This document shows, piece after piece, positions 1-8,269 of a DNA stretch of 37,429 bases (position 1 is its first letter; every line of letters begins with the position of its first letter). The translations under genes and the position numbers were made by a program. The notes under the pieces are model-generated. The model was not told the DNA's origin, made no database searches, and saw nothing but the letters and a program-made list of their open reading frames with translations. Where the stretch lies: NCBI GenBank assembly GCA_023441625.1, contig JAEZOA010000155.1, positions 1 through 37,429 on the forward strand. The letters run 5' to 3'. The DNA comes from Bacillota bacterium (GTDB lineage: Bacteria; Bacillota; Clostridia; Acetivibrionales; DSM-1351).

Positions 1-555
1 CAGTCCTAGGTTAGCTGCACCTAGGGTAGCTGGCGTCATTAAGTCAGTCCTTTTGCATAGGAAGGTCAAATGCTAGCACTAATTCAGCCGTAGCCTTGAG
101 CTGAATCGGACTTTAAAGGCTACCGAAGTTGATACCCGGCCTGTGGGGGCTCAACCTAGGGAAACGTAAGGTTATCGTCCTGCAAAGGATACGTAATCTT
201 GCACAAAGCATAGGCTACACCCGTAGAAGTTCTTGAGGATATGGTTTCGGACAGGGGTTCGACTCAAGTAAAAAAGAATCGCCTTGTAGGGTGACCTGCA
301 AGTGAAAACCTGGCTTTATCGGTGAAACCGCAGCGTGTAATGACGGCGGCAATACCGAGAGGTATGTGGGGAAACCCAACAGCCTCGTATCGACTCATAG
401 GCGACCGAAGAGGCCGTACTAGGATGGAAGTTTTCTGAGGATATTCCTCAAATATTTGCTTTCATAATACGCCAGGGGACTCATTGAATAATGAGTTCAA
501 GATATAGTCAGTACCATTGGAGACAATGGAAGGATATGTCCCCTCGCCTCCACCA
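1..555 (+). ncRNA. ssrA: tmRNA (ssrA), 5' end outside window, split by a group I intron
   Basis: tmRNA rescues stalled ribosomes by acting first as an alanyl-tRNA and then as a short mRNA for a degradation tag. The 3' end is clear: AGGGG-TTCGAC at 253-263 and T-CCCCT at 539-544 would, once joined, form a perfect 5-bp T stem with a 7-nt loop. The acceptor 3' strand CGCCTCC-ACCA (545-555) follows with encoded CCA. Upstream, CCTAGG (5-10) pairs with CCTAGG (20-25) while the loop AGCTGC can pair with GTAGCT downstream, as in a PK2-type pseudoknot. ATTCAG/CTGAAT and GTAGCC/GGCTAC (about 82-135) interleave as another pseudoknot. The acceptor 5' strand, tRNA-like 5' half and tag reading frame lie left of the window. 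About 280 nt of mature RNA are inside. Confidence 0.9.
264..538 (+). ncRNA. Group I intron in the tmRNA T-loop, no homing endonuclease ORF
   Basis: A 275-nt self-splicing-type intron separates the two halves of the tmRNA T-arm. Seen directly: the P7-like core string AAGATATAGTC (499-509); a P8-like hairpin ACTCATT/AATGAGT (479-485 with 490-496); and a P9-like hairpin CCATTG-GAGA-CAATGG (514-529) with a GNRA loop. A P1 helix can be drawn between exon/intron CGACTC (260-265) and GAATCG (276-281), placing a C.A pair at C263. Cutting after C263 and ending the intron at G538 restores a perfect T-arm and gives the usual terminal omega-G. The alternative, cutting after T264, would leave U as the last intron base. 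The element is far too short to encode a homing endonuclease. Group I introns in tmRNA genes are already known; the exact boundaries here are inferred. Confidence 0.88.
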
Positions 556-558
556 CAT

Positions 559-597
559 AAGAACCCATACTTTGATACAAAGTATGGGTTCTTTATT
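559..597 (+). terminator. Rho-independent terminator of ssrA
   Basis: A perfect 15-bp stem (559-573 with 579-593) has the 5-nt loop GATAC and is followed by a short T-rich tract. It begins four bases after the encoded CCA, as expected for the end of the ssrA transcript. The A-rich left arm would also let it work in the other direction. Confidence 0.85.
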
Positions 598-694
598 GTT
601 TATGCGTTACAGTTGAACTGTAACAATTTTATTTTTCTGTATTCAGACACTCGTTAAGGACGAATGCCTTTTACAAATTATTTACAGCAACTTC

Positions 695-817
695 ATGAGT
701 CCTGTTTTAAGAAAATCTATAAAATATTATTTACTCGTCGAAGATGAACCAGATATTAATAATATTGTAATGATATTGAAAAAGGTATACAATTTATTAG
801 ATAAATTATTTACATGA
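695..817 (+). pseudogene. Receiver-domain-like remnant (40 codons)
   Basis: A short open frame (ATG 695, TGA 815) reads YYLLVEDEPDINNIVMILKK near its middle. This matches the start of a response-regulator receiver domain: a hydrophobic strand followed by the acidic pair E-D. The frame stops about 25 residues after that motif, where a receiver domain needs about 100 more, and no kinase or DNA-binding part is nearby. It is best read as the stump of a lost regulator, not a working gene. No obvious ribosome binding site precedes ATG 695. The rest of 598-843 has no recognisable feature except the strong AGAAAGGAG site before the next gene. Confidence 0.45.
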
Positions 818-843
818 GGATTTTAGAAAGGAGATAAATCTTA

Positions 844-3800
844 ATGTTGCAAAATAAATGTAGGATAAATATTAAAAAATTATGTTATAGATGCATGGCT
901 GTTTTTCTTGCTATTACACTATGCACTGGACTATTGAATTCTGGTTCTTTAAATTTGTTACCAAAAGGGAGCGTAGTATATGCAGTAACAGAGTATGTGA
1001 GTCAAGAACAGTACGAAATATCTGCCGCATTAAAGGCCGGTATTATTACTGAAGAAATTGCAGGGAGGACAGAATCGGAGCTGACGAAAAAGGATCTGTG
1101 CTACATGCTGGACAGGTTTTTAGAGAAGAGATTGGATGCAAAAATAGAAGATATTCTTAAGGATACAGATATACTGATTAAGGTATTTGATAATTCAGGT
1201 GCCTATGGTAACAAGGGACAATTGGATTTAAGTAAGACAACTCTTCATACAGTTTATGGTTGTACCGTAAAGGATATGGTATTACAGGGGCATGAGGATA
1301 ACGTAACGAATGACTTGTATCTACCAGGATTAACTAATATGCTGAAGGACTATTGTGTATTCCGGAAGAACGCAGGTAGTGATTTAATTAACAGGGAAGA
1401 TGCGGCAGAGCTTATCTGGCAAATTGCCCGAATGATAGGATTTGACAGGGACAATTATGAGCAGGATTACGTTAATTATGGGGGGTATCGCTGGGAAGAT
1501 ACAAACAGCTTTGCTGCCTATTTTGTATGCGGAACCGTAGATAACAATGGAAATCGTATTATGACTGCAGAAAGTCATGATGATACAAAGGTATATTTTG
1601 AACCCAGGAAACCGATGACAACAGACGAAGGTATTAAGGCAGTCTATCGTTTGTACAATACAGATGTACCTAAAATGCTGTCGCTTGAGGGTGTTCCTGA
1701 GCTGACAGTATCGAAGGAACTGCAGTCATATATTAAGGATTCCAAGCTTCCTAATGCCACATATGACAACTTGCCATATTGGACGGGGGTAAACCTCACT
1801 GGTAAGGATTTGGTGAATGATGCAAGTGAATTAAATGGAGAAACCATCCATGTATATTCAGAAAATCAAATCCGGTATTTGTCAGAGCTTGGCTTCAACT
1901 GTGTGCGTGTGATGCTTGGATATCGAATGCTTTCTTCTTATTATGACGAAGAAATGATTATACTTAAGCAGTTGGAGAACATCGATGACCTTATCAAATG
2001 GGGAGCAAAATATAACGTCCACATCATGCTTGATATGCAGGTACTACCAGGGTGGGGATGTTCCACCAATGGCTTGAAAAACAGAGATATTGCAATCGAT
2101 ACATACGAGCAGGAGCTATCTTTGCGCTACTGGAAGATGTTTGCTAAACGGTATAATAATATACCTAATAATATCTTAAGCTTTAATCTGCTAAACGAAC
2201 CATATCCTGTTGATGATGACGGGGATGGCATTTGGATCGGTGACGAAGAATTTTGGAATGGATTTCTTACGAGATTAACAGAGGGAATCAGAAGTGTTGA
2301 CAGGAATCGATTGATTATCGCTGATTCATATGTGCACAGAGTTCCGTTTCAGGGCTTAAGGGACGATAAAATAGCTCAATCCGTCCATATCTATGATCCT
2401 TCGGAATTAACTTGCAACACTTATGCCGGGAAGCCACCTTTTGAATATACAGGGAAATGGCCAATACCAATAGTTGATCATCTGGTCTATAGCAAGACAG
2501 ATCCTAAATATATTCCTTATATCATTGAAGGTGATTTCCCAGCAGGAACGAGGATAACGATTGACCTCAAGGGTATCAACTCAGATGGAAATGAGATTAA
2601 GCTGGCTGTTGATATGGATGGATTGAGCAGTAAGGTCATTACCAGTGAAGTAATTAAAAAAAGTCAGTTGGAGAAAATTACGTTAACAACGACTGAAAAT
2701 GCGAATAGTTTTAATATTTATGCAAATCCAGTAGATGGTGGATTTGTAAGTTTGTCTATTAAGGATTTAGTGATAGCAAAACCTAACGGTACAGTAACGG
2801 ACTTCTATATCACAGCGCTTCCTTTTGGTTCAGAACATGGAGATAGCAGAGGACACAGATTAATAATCTATGAGGATGGTACCTACGGATCTGACTCTTA
2901 TATCGGCAATGACCAGACAAAAGGTATTCAGGATGCCTGGTATCATTATCTGTTTGACGATTACCTGAAGCTAAGGACAGAAGGAAAGGATAAAGTCGAC
3001 TTCCTCTGCGGCGAGTTCGGTATCATTGCCAATACCGAAGAAGAATATGCCTTAAAAGCCTATGACACCTTATTGAGTTATATGCAAAAAAATAAAATCG
3101 GCTGGCAGGTATTTGCTATGACAGGTAACTTTGGATTCTTGTATAGCGGTTATAAGAATACCGTACTTCAGGAAGGTTATCCCCTCAATAAAGCAAGGCT
3201 TCATATCCTACAGCGCTATATGAGTAAGCTTCCAATCACGGAGGAAGTTAAGAATATAACGATTAGCAAGACCTCACTCCATTTAAAAGTAGGGGATTCC
3301 TATCAGCTTACCGCAAAGGTATCAAATGAAAAGACTGCAACAAATCCTAGGATTGGTTGGTTTACTACCAACCGCAGTGTTGTTATGGTAGATTCCGAAG
3401 GAAAGTTGGAAGTTAAGAGAGGCGGTACCGCTACGATAACTGCAGAAGCTGTAGATGGCAGTGGTGTTATGGCAAGTTGTGTTATAGAGGTTGAAGAGGA
3501 AGCTAAACCGAGTCTTCAGATATACAGCTATAAAACAAAAGATAATTACAATGCTAGAACGAATGCGCAAAACCTAGGAGTATATAGTACCTTTGAAGAA
3601 GTTAAGAAAATCATGGATAAGTTGAAGGATAAAAACGCTTATTATCGGGTTAAATTAATGAATAACGTGAAAGTAGATAATATAACCTTATCATCCTATG
3701 CGAAGGAGATTATGATATGTGGCAGAGAATTAGAATGGAAAGATGAGGAGCATAGCTTTGATTATTCAAAATTGTCAGTAGGTGGTAAGATTACAGCTAA

Positions 3801-4713
3801 TACACAGTTAATGTTTCAAACGCTCGAAATTAGTAGTCAGAAAGAAAATGGCATTATATATTTAATCGGTAACGGCAATAAAGTCACCTTAAATAACTGT
3901 AAGATCAACGGAAAACTGGATGGAGGAGGTAGTAAGGGAAATAGTAATATTCACATTAAAGAATTTGTTAAGGTAACGGGAGAGCTTAGGAATATAACCC
4001 ATCTGACCATTGGTGTCGGTATCAAAGTAAACGTGGATAAGAATAATCATCTAGATAGTAGCAGCTACGAATATGAAGTAGCCTTGTTAAGAATGGATGG
4101 AAGGATCAGCAATATTACAACCCTCTCATCCTATGAAGGGCGAATTGCATTGACATCTTCCTCGGAAGCTACTTTTAACAAGATTGATGGGGTCATGCTC
4201 TTTATATATATGGGCAAAGCAAAGCAATTATCAAAGGTAACGTTCGATGGTGATTTGGTGATGTATTATGGACTTAAGCTTATCGTAACAGATAACGAAA
4301 GTCTGAAGGATGCATATAGCGCTAAGCCGTTAAATCTGAAGAATGGTGATAAGCTGGCTTCAATCTCACCGAGGGTTTCAAGAGATGGCTTTGAAAGAAT
4401 AGGCGTTTCAAAGGATACCACGAACTGGGAGGACATACAGATAACCTTAAGCGGTGACAGCCTACTGGTTGGGGCATATACTACTTACCGGATTGTTTTT
4501 AATGCAAATGGCGGTAAAAATGCTCCAGAAGCAAAGCAAGTAATATACGGCGGGACCTATGGAGAACTCCTTTCACCAGTGCGGGCTGGATATACTTTTG
4601 CAGGCTGGTATACAAAGGCGTCTGGTGGAACCCTCGTAAAAGAAACAACCATACTGAGAGAAAAGGTAGATAAAGTACTGTATGCTCATTGGGTAAAAGC
4701 AAAAAGCAAGTAA
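844..4713 (+). CDS. Secreted multidomain GH5-type glycoside hydrolase (cellulase/mannanase-like)
   Basis: This is probably an endo-acting beta-glycanase exported to the cell surface or medium. Residues 1-48 form a signal peptide (basic start, hydrophobic core, likely cleavage after VYA). Residues 50-100 are vaguely SLH-like. A GH5 (clan GH-A) barrel follows at about 310-770, with the acid/base in LLNEPYP (E452) and the nucleophile in CGEFG (E724). The 272 residues between these glutamates are long for GH5 because a beta-rich, CBM-like segment (about 550-690) sits inside the barrel. After the barrel come a Big_2 Ig-like domain (about 802-885), a beta-rich region of unknown family, and a C-terminal InlB/Listeria-Bacteroides repeat (about 1215-1286, FNANGG to GYTFAGWYT). 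AGAAAGGAGA lies 10 bases before ATG 844. The domain calls are secure; the substrate is not. Confidence 0.88.
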   Translation: MLQNKCRINIKKLCYRCMAVFLAITLCTGLLNSGSLNLLPKGSVVYAVTEYVSQEQYEISAALKAGIITEEIAGRTESELTKKDLCYMLDRFLEKRLDAKIEDILKDTDILIKVFDNSGAYGNKGQLDLSKTTLHTVYGCTVKDMVLQGHEDNVTNDLYLPGLTNMLKDYCVFRKNAGSDLINREDAAELIWQIARMIGFDRDNYEQDYVNYGGYRWEDTNSFAAYFVCGTVDNNGNRIMTAESHDDTKVYFEPRKPMTTDEGIKAVYRLYNTDVPKMLSLEGVPELTVSKELQSYIKDSKLPNATYDNLPYWTGVNLTGKDLVNDASELNGETIHVYSENQIRYLSELGFNCVRVMLGYRMLSSYYDEEMIILKQLENIDDLIKWGAKYNVHIMLDMQVLPGWGCSTNGLKNRDIAIDTYEQELSLRYWKMFAKRYNNIPNNILSFNLLNEPYPVDDDGDGIWIGDEEFWNGFLTRLTEGIRSVDRNRLIIADSYVHRVPFQGLRDDKIAQSVHIYDPSELTCNTYAGKPPFEYTGKWPIPIVDHLVYSKTDPKYIPYIIEGDFPAGTRITIDLKGINSDGNEIKLAVDMDGLSSKVITSEVIKKSQLEKITLTTTENANSFNIYANPVDGGFVSLSIKDLVIAKPNGTVTDFYITALPFGSEHGDSRGHRLIIYEDGTYGSDSYIGNDQTKGIQDAWYHYLFDDYLKLRTEGKDKVDFLCGEFGIIANTEEEYALKAYDTLLSYMQKNKIGWQVFAMTGNFGFLYSGYKNTVLQEGYPLNKARLHILQRYMSKLPITEEVKNITISKTSLHLKVGDSYQLTAKVSNEKTATNPRIGWFTTNRSVVMVDSEGKLEVKRGGTATITAEAVDGSGVMASCVIEVEEEAKPSLQIYSYKTKDNYNARTNAQNLGVYSTFEEVKKIMDKLKDKNAYYRVKLMNNVKVDNITLSSYAKEIMICGRELEWKDEEHSFDYSKLSVGGKITANTQLMFQTLEISSQKENGIIYLIGNGNKVTLNNCKINGKLDGGGSKGNSNIHIKEFVKVTGELRNITHLTIGVGIKVNVDKNNHLDSSSYEYEVALLRMDGRISNITTLSSYEGRIALTSSSEATFNKIDGVMLFIYMGKAKQLSKVTFDGDLVMYYGLKLIVTDNESLKDAYSAKPLNLKNGDKLASISPRVSRDGFERIGVSKDTTNWEDIQITLSGDSLLVGAYTTYRIVFNANGGKNAPEAKQVIYGGTYGELLSPVRAGYTFAGWYTKASGGTLVKETTILREKVDKVLYAHWVKAKSK

Positions 4714-4763
4714 ATATTAAGGGTCATGGAAGTGACAACCATATTTACATATCCTTTGATGGA

Positions 4764-5048
4764 ATGAGCAAAACCAAGAGCAAAATAAACCATGGTATAG
4801 AGGAAGCAAAAAATCAAAGGGAAAATATATCAAGAGTAATAGAGAGCTTGTAGGTTCCAGAAAATGTATTAAGAGGGGATGGAAACGATTTAGCAGCTAT
4901 AAAAAATGCTATAAGCAAAGGGATAGACAAGCTCTCCAGAATGAACCAGCATATAGACTATGTAGTGCGAAGGTTTCAAGAGGTTGACAATGAGTGTGCA
5001 AAAAGCTTCAGTAAAGCAGGCTATGAAATGCAGGAGCTCTTTTTATAA
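4764..5048 (+). pseudogene. Broken small helical (type VII secretion/LXG-associated-like) gene with in-frame amber stop
   Basis: One frame from ATG 4764 to TAA 5046-5048 encodes about 94 residues but is interrupted by TAG at 4851-4853, after ISRVIESL. It then continues in the same frame with VPENVLRGDGNDLAAIKNAI and a helical region ending KAGYEMQELFL. The frame is also open upstream to the end of the GH5 gene, reading GHGSDNHIYISFDGM, so the true 5' end is unclear. Small charged two-helix proteins of this style accompany type VII secretion substrates in Firmicutes, but no partner gene is present here. The family call is a guess. The disruption by a single stop is directly visible. Confidence 0.5.
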
Positions 5049-5088
5049 AATCTATTCTTAAATATTACTTTTAATTATAGTGCCATAA

Positions 5089-5241
5089 ACTCATCATAAA
5101 ATCTCTGTTTTTGAAAAAAGATTAGACTCTATAGAGGGACATGTTCTTAGGATTGAAAATACTAATGAAATAAAGAAAGATATTAAAGACATAAAGGAAA
5201 CTTTGAATGTACATGAAGTAAAATTATTAGAGGTAAAATAA
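5089..5241 (+). pseudogene. C-terminal fragment of a charged coiled-coil protein
   Basis: An open frame with no start codon runs to TAA 5239-5241. It reads EKRLDSIEGHVLRIENTNEI and then a lysine-rich helical repeat (KKDIKDIKETLNVHEVKLLE). Heptad-like spacing suggests a coiled coil, as found at the ends of small phage or hypothetical proteins. With no start or ribosome site it is best taken as a gene remnant in the same decayed interval as the amber-interrupted gene upstream. Confidence 0.4.
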
Positions 5242-5245
5242 ATTG

Positions 5246-5270
5246 ACCGCCCAATAAGGCGGTTTTATTT
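5246..5270 (+). terminator. Rho-independent terminator
   Basis: ACCGCC (5246-5251) pairs with GGCGGT (5258-5263) around the loop CAATAA, followed by TTTATTT. It directly follows the coiled-coil fragment, so it is probably the surviving terminator of that gene. From 5271 to 5407 no gene, RNA or repeat is recognisable. Confidence 0.75.
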
Positions 5271-5407
5271 GTGCATAATTAAGTGATAAGCACTAACTAT
5301 TTACCACATCTAAACACATATCAATGTTATATGACTAACCGAAATTCTCTGGTAAAGACCTCTGTCCTTCAAAACTCAAGATGATTAAATTCAGTAACTG
5401 AAACAAT

Positions 5408-5450
5408 AAGAACAGCATAGTTTATATTATGTTTAGCTGTTCTTTTTTAA
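5408..5450 (+). terminator. Rho-independent terminator upstream of hydrogenase operon
   Basis: AAGAACAGC (5408-5416) pairs with GCTGTTCTT (5436-5444), followed by a T6 tract. It ends just before the cytochrome-b5-like gene. Either it ends an earlier transcript or it attenuates the hydrogenase operon, since no clear promoter lies between it and the start at 5503. Confidence 0.7.
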
Positions 5451-5502
5451 TTTTATGGAATATTTATTCAATTTAATTAATAGATTTGTAGGAGTGGGTT
5501 TT

Positions 5503-5961
5503 ATGAATTGCTATGATAACGCTATGTGTCAGAGAATAAAAACAATAGTGGCAGAAGCGGAGAACTATATCAATTTAATATATGCAGCACCCTGTGTATA
5601 CACCAGAAATATGCTTATGTATCAACTCAAGGCAAAAATGAATGAGATTGATTTTCTAAGTAACATGATATGCTGTCAGATGAACCAAGTGCAGGTAAGC
5701 CCTATAGCATTGCCACAGCAGAATCAGCAGAATCAAAGAGACCTTACGCTTGACGAACTGGCGAAATTTAACGGGAGAGATGGAAATCCTGCATATGTGG
5801 CAGTAAACGGAACAGTGTATGATGTCACAAATAATGCCGCCTGGGCGGCTGCGTCACACTTTGGTCTTATAGCAGGAAAAGACTTAACAAGTGAATTTGC
5901 CTCATGCCATGGAGGTCAGACATTATTAAGCAAATTAAAAGTAGTTGGGAAGTTAATATGA
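5503..5961 (+). CDS. Cytochrome b5-like heme/steroid-binding domain protein
   Basis: This is a 152-residue cytosolic protein. The C-terminal half (about 78-152) is a bacterial cytochrome-b5-like domain: RDLTLDELAKFNGRDG, then YVAVNGTVYDVT, then AGKDLTSEF and a final VVGKLI. H119 (ASHFG) and H136 (SCHGG) stand where the two axial heme histidines are expected. The N-terminal 70 residues are helical with several cysteines and match no family I recognise. ATG 5503 is preferred over the upstream in-frame ATG 5455 because GTAGGAG precedes it and 5455 sits beside the terminator hairpin. Its last four bases overlap the start of the hydrogenase small subunit (ATGA), so the two are translationally coupled. 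An electron-transfer role with that hydrogenase is an inference from position. Confidence 0.8.
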   Translation: MNCYDNAMCQRIKTIVAEAENYINLIYAAPCVYTRNMLMYQLKAKMNEIDFLSNMICCQMNQVQVSPIALPQQNQQNQRDLTLDELAKFNGRDGNPAYVAVNGTVYDVTNNAAWAAASHFGLIAGKDLTSEFASCHGGQTLLSKLKVVGKLI

Positions 5962-6860
5962 TGAATACAACACAAACTTGTCCGGAATATGCAGCCCGGC
6001 TTCAGACAGCATCGGATTTATTTAGTAAAGTTAAGGATGAAATCAGGAGAGGTGCACTGGTTAAGAAGAATCTGGTTTGGCTTGAATTAACAGGTTGTTC
6101 AGGCAATATCATTTCTCTTTTGGATGGAGCGAATCCTGATTTCAAATATTTAATCTCGCAGATGACAGATTTTATCTATAATAACAGCTTGATGGCGGCT
6201 GAGGGTGATGCCGCTATGGAAAAATTGATGAGTATTACTGATAAAGACTTTATCCTTGCTGTTGAGGGAGCGGTGGCAGCCAAAAACAACGGCTTATATA
6301 ATGTGATTGGTCGTTGGAGGGGTGAGCCGGTTACTGCGCTTAAAGCAATCAAGCTACTAGGGGAAAAGGCTTCACATGTTATAGCACTTGGCGCCTGTGC
6401 CACTCATGGAGGTGTTTCTGCAGCAAAACCAAATCCAGCTGAATGTGTAAGTGTCCAAAGTGTACTTAACAAAAAGGTTATAAAGCTTCCTGGATGCCCT
6501 TGCCATCCTGACTGGTTTCTAGGGACACTGGCACATATACTTTTATATGGTGAGCCAGAGCTTGATAGCAGGGATAGGCCGTTATTATTTTATAGTACAT
6601 TGATCCATGACCGTTGTCCTAGAAGGTCATTCTTTAATAAAGGAATCTTTGCAAAAAAACTGGGAGAAAGTACTTGCATGTTCAAATTGGGTTGCAGGGG
6701 GCCTGTTACCCGTATAGACTGCCCTATAAGAAAGTGGAACCAATACGTAAACTGGCCAATCGAAGACGATACACCATGCATTGGCTGCGCTCAGTTCGGA
6801 TTTCCGGATCAGATGGAACCGTTCATTACCTATAATACTACTAGAGAGGTAAAGGAATGA
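5958..6860 (+). CDS. NiFe hydrogenase small subunit with CxxN proximal-cluster motif
   Basis: This is the iron-sulfur electron-transfer subunit of a NiFe hydrogenase (300 aa). The N-terminal cluster motif is LTGCSGN (C47...N50), where the usual CxxC has asparagine in place of the second cysteine. Other ligands are present: GACATHGG, LPGCPCHPDW (proximal), HDRCPRR and CMFKLGCRGP (distal), then CPIRKWNQYVNWPI and PCIGCAQFGFPDQMEPF (medial). There is no twin-arginine signal peptide, so the enzyme should stay in the cytoplasm. ATG 5958 overlaps the preceding stop as ATGA, with GGGAAG upstream; a start at 5904 would read back through the previous gene. The gene overlaps the large subunit by 4 bp. 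Confidence 0.93.
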   Translation: MMNTTQTCPEYAARLQTASDLFSKVKDEIRRGALVKKNLVWLELTGCSGNIISLLDGANPDFKYLISQMTDFIYNNSLMAAEGDAAMEKLMSITDKDFILAVEGAVAAKNNGLYNVIGRWRGEPVTALKAIKLLGEKASHVIALGACATHGGVSAAKPNPAECVSVQSVLNKKVIKLPGCPCHPDWFLGTLAHILLYGEPELDSRDRPLLFYSTLIHDRCPRRSFFNKGIFAKKLGESTCMFKLGCRGPVTRIDCPIRKWNQYVNWPIEDDTPCIGCAQFGFPDQMEPFITYNTTREVKE

Positions 6861-8269
6861 GCAAGAGAATTGTTATAAACCCAGTTACAAGAATCAGTGG
6901 ATTCATGGAGATGGATGCAGTAATTGAAAACAATATCGTAGTGGATGTTAAAACGGAGGGATTGCTTTTCAGAGGGTTTGAGAAGATGCTTGCGGGAAGA
7001 ACTCCTTTTGATGCAGTATATTTTACTCAGAGAATCTGTGGCATATGCTCCACGGCTCATTCCATAGCATCTACCCTTGCGCTTGAAGCTGCTATGGGTA
7101 TTATGCCATCCGAACAAGGCAGGTATCTGCGAGATATCCTTCATGGGTGTGAGTTTTTGCAAAATCATATCAGGCATTTTTATCAGTATACCACCCCTGA
7201 TTTTATAAAACTGCCCGATAAGTACCCACTATACGTGACTGATCACAATGATTTCAGACTGCCTAAAGACAAAAATGATGAGATAGCTGCTCACTATTTC
7301 GAGTCCTTGGATATCAGCAGGAGTGCTCATGAAATGCTGGCAGTGCTAGGGGGAAAGGCACCACATAACCATGGGGTTTTTGTGGGCGGAATTACTACTC
7401 AGGCCACTACTGACAGGATTATTAAGATTAAATCTATATTACATAACATACGGCAATTTATCATAAGCAGAATGATACCGGATGTATACACCATTGCCCA
7501 GTATTATAGTGATTACTATAAAATTGGTGGCGGCTATGGAAATCTTCTGAGTTATGGCTGTTTTAACGAATATAGGGACTTGGGGACTCTTTATGTGAAT
7601 CCGCTGACCTACTCTCAAGGAAAGGTGAGCGTGTTTAATCCGGGAGAAATAACCGAGGAAATTGATTATTCATGGTACCAAGATAAAATGAATGAATATA
7701 AACCTATGGATACAGTACCTGAAGCCGATATGAGCAAAAGACAAGGGTATTCATGGACAAAGGCTCCTCGGTATAACGGGATGCCATATGAAGTAGGACC
7801 TCTTGCAAGACAATGGTTAAGCGGTGAATATAGAAATGGAATATCCACTATGGATAGAACTATTGCGAGGGTTCTGGAAGCGAGGAAAATCACAGAAGTT
7901 TTAGGTATACTTTTGGAAAATTTAATTCCAGGAGTATCTGTGCAGAAAGAATATACCATTCCAACTGTTTCTGAAGGAGCCGGACTGGTCGATACAACAA
8001 GGGGAGCACTTGGACATTGGCTTAAAATTGATAATGAAAAACTTTCCTTTTATCAGATAATTACTCCTTCTGCATGGAACCTTTCCACTCGTGGAAATAA
8101 CAATTTGAGAGGTACTGCGGAACAAGCATTAGCGGGGACAACAATAGAGAACCTTGACGACCCGGTTGAGTTGGGGAGAATCGTTCGTTCCTTCGACCCT
8201 TGCGTTTCCTGCGCAACACATGTGTATTCACAGGGTGATATAGTTAAAACCATACAGGTGATGCCATGA
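6857..8269 (+). CDS. NiFe hydrogenase large (catalytic) subunit
   Basis: This subunit carries the NiFe(CN)2CO active site that splits or forms H2 (470 aa). The L1 motif RICGIC is at residues 59-64 and the C-terminal L2 motif DPCVSCATH ends at H455, giving the four nickel-ligand cysteines C61, C64, C449 and C452. Fifteen residues follow the histidine; in this family such a tail is removed by a dedicated endopeptidase after nickel insertion, and that enzyme is encoded next. Overlaps of 4 bp on both sides (ATGA) indicate one translationally coupled unit. No hyp genes for active-site assembly are in the window, so they must lie elsewhere. The pairing with a CxxN small subunit suggests an uptake-type group 1 lineage, but the subgroup cannot be fixed without a phylogeny. 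Confidence 0.95.
   Translation: MSKRIVINPVTRISGFMEMDAVIENNIVVDVKTEGLLFRGFEKMLAGRTPFDAVYFTQRICGICSTAHSIASTLALEAAMGIMPSEQGRYLRDILHGCEFLQNHIRHFYQYTTPDFIKLPDKYPLYVTDHNDFRLPKDKNDEIAAHYFESLDISRSAHEMLAVLGGKAPHNHGVFVGGITTQATTDRIIKIKSILHNIRQFIISRMIPDVYTIAQYYSDYYKIGGGYGNLLSYGCFNEYRDLGTLYVNPLTYSQGKVSVFNPGEITEEIDYSWYQDKMNEYKPMDTVPEADMSKRQGYSWTKAPRYNGMPYEVGPLARQWLSGEYRNGISTMDRTIARVLEARKITEVLGILLENLIPGVSVQKEYTIPTVSEGAGLVDTTRGALGHWLKIDNEKLSFYQIITPSAWNLSTRGNNNLRGTAEQALAGTTIENLDDPVELGRIVRSFDPCVSCATHVYSQGDIVKTIQVMP

Noticed and set aside
11..19. TTA GCT GCA (Leu-Ala-Ala) as the end of the tmRNA proteolysis tag
   Set aside because: It is followed by CCT rather than a stop, and it sits in the loop of a CCTAGG/CCTAGG stem that looks like a pseudoknot; the tag frame is more likely left of the window.
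5904..5957. Earlier start for the hydrogenase small subunit
   Set aside because: This region encodes the conserved end of the cytochrome-b5-like protein in another frame; the ATGA overlap at 5958 is the natural start.
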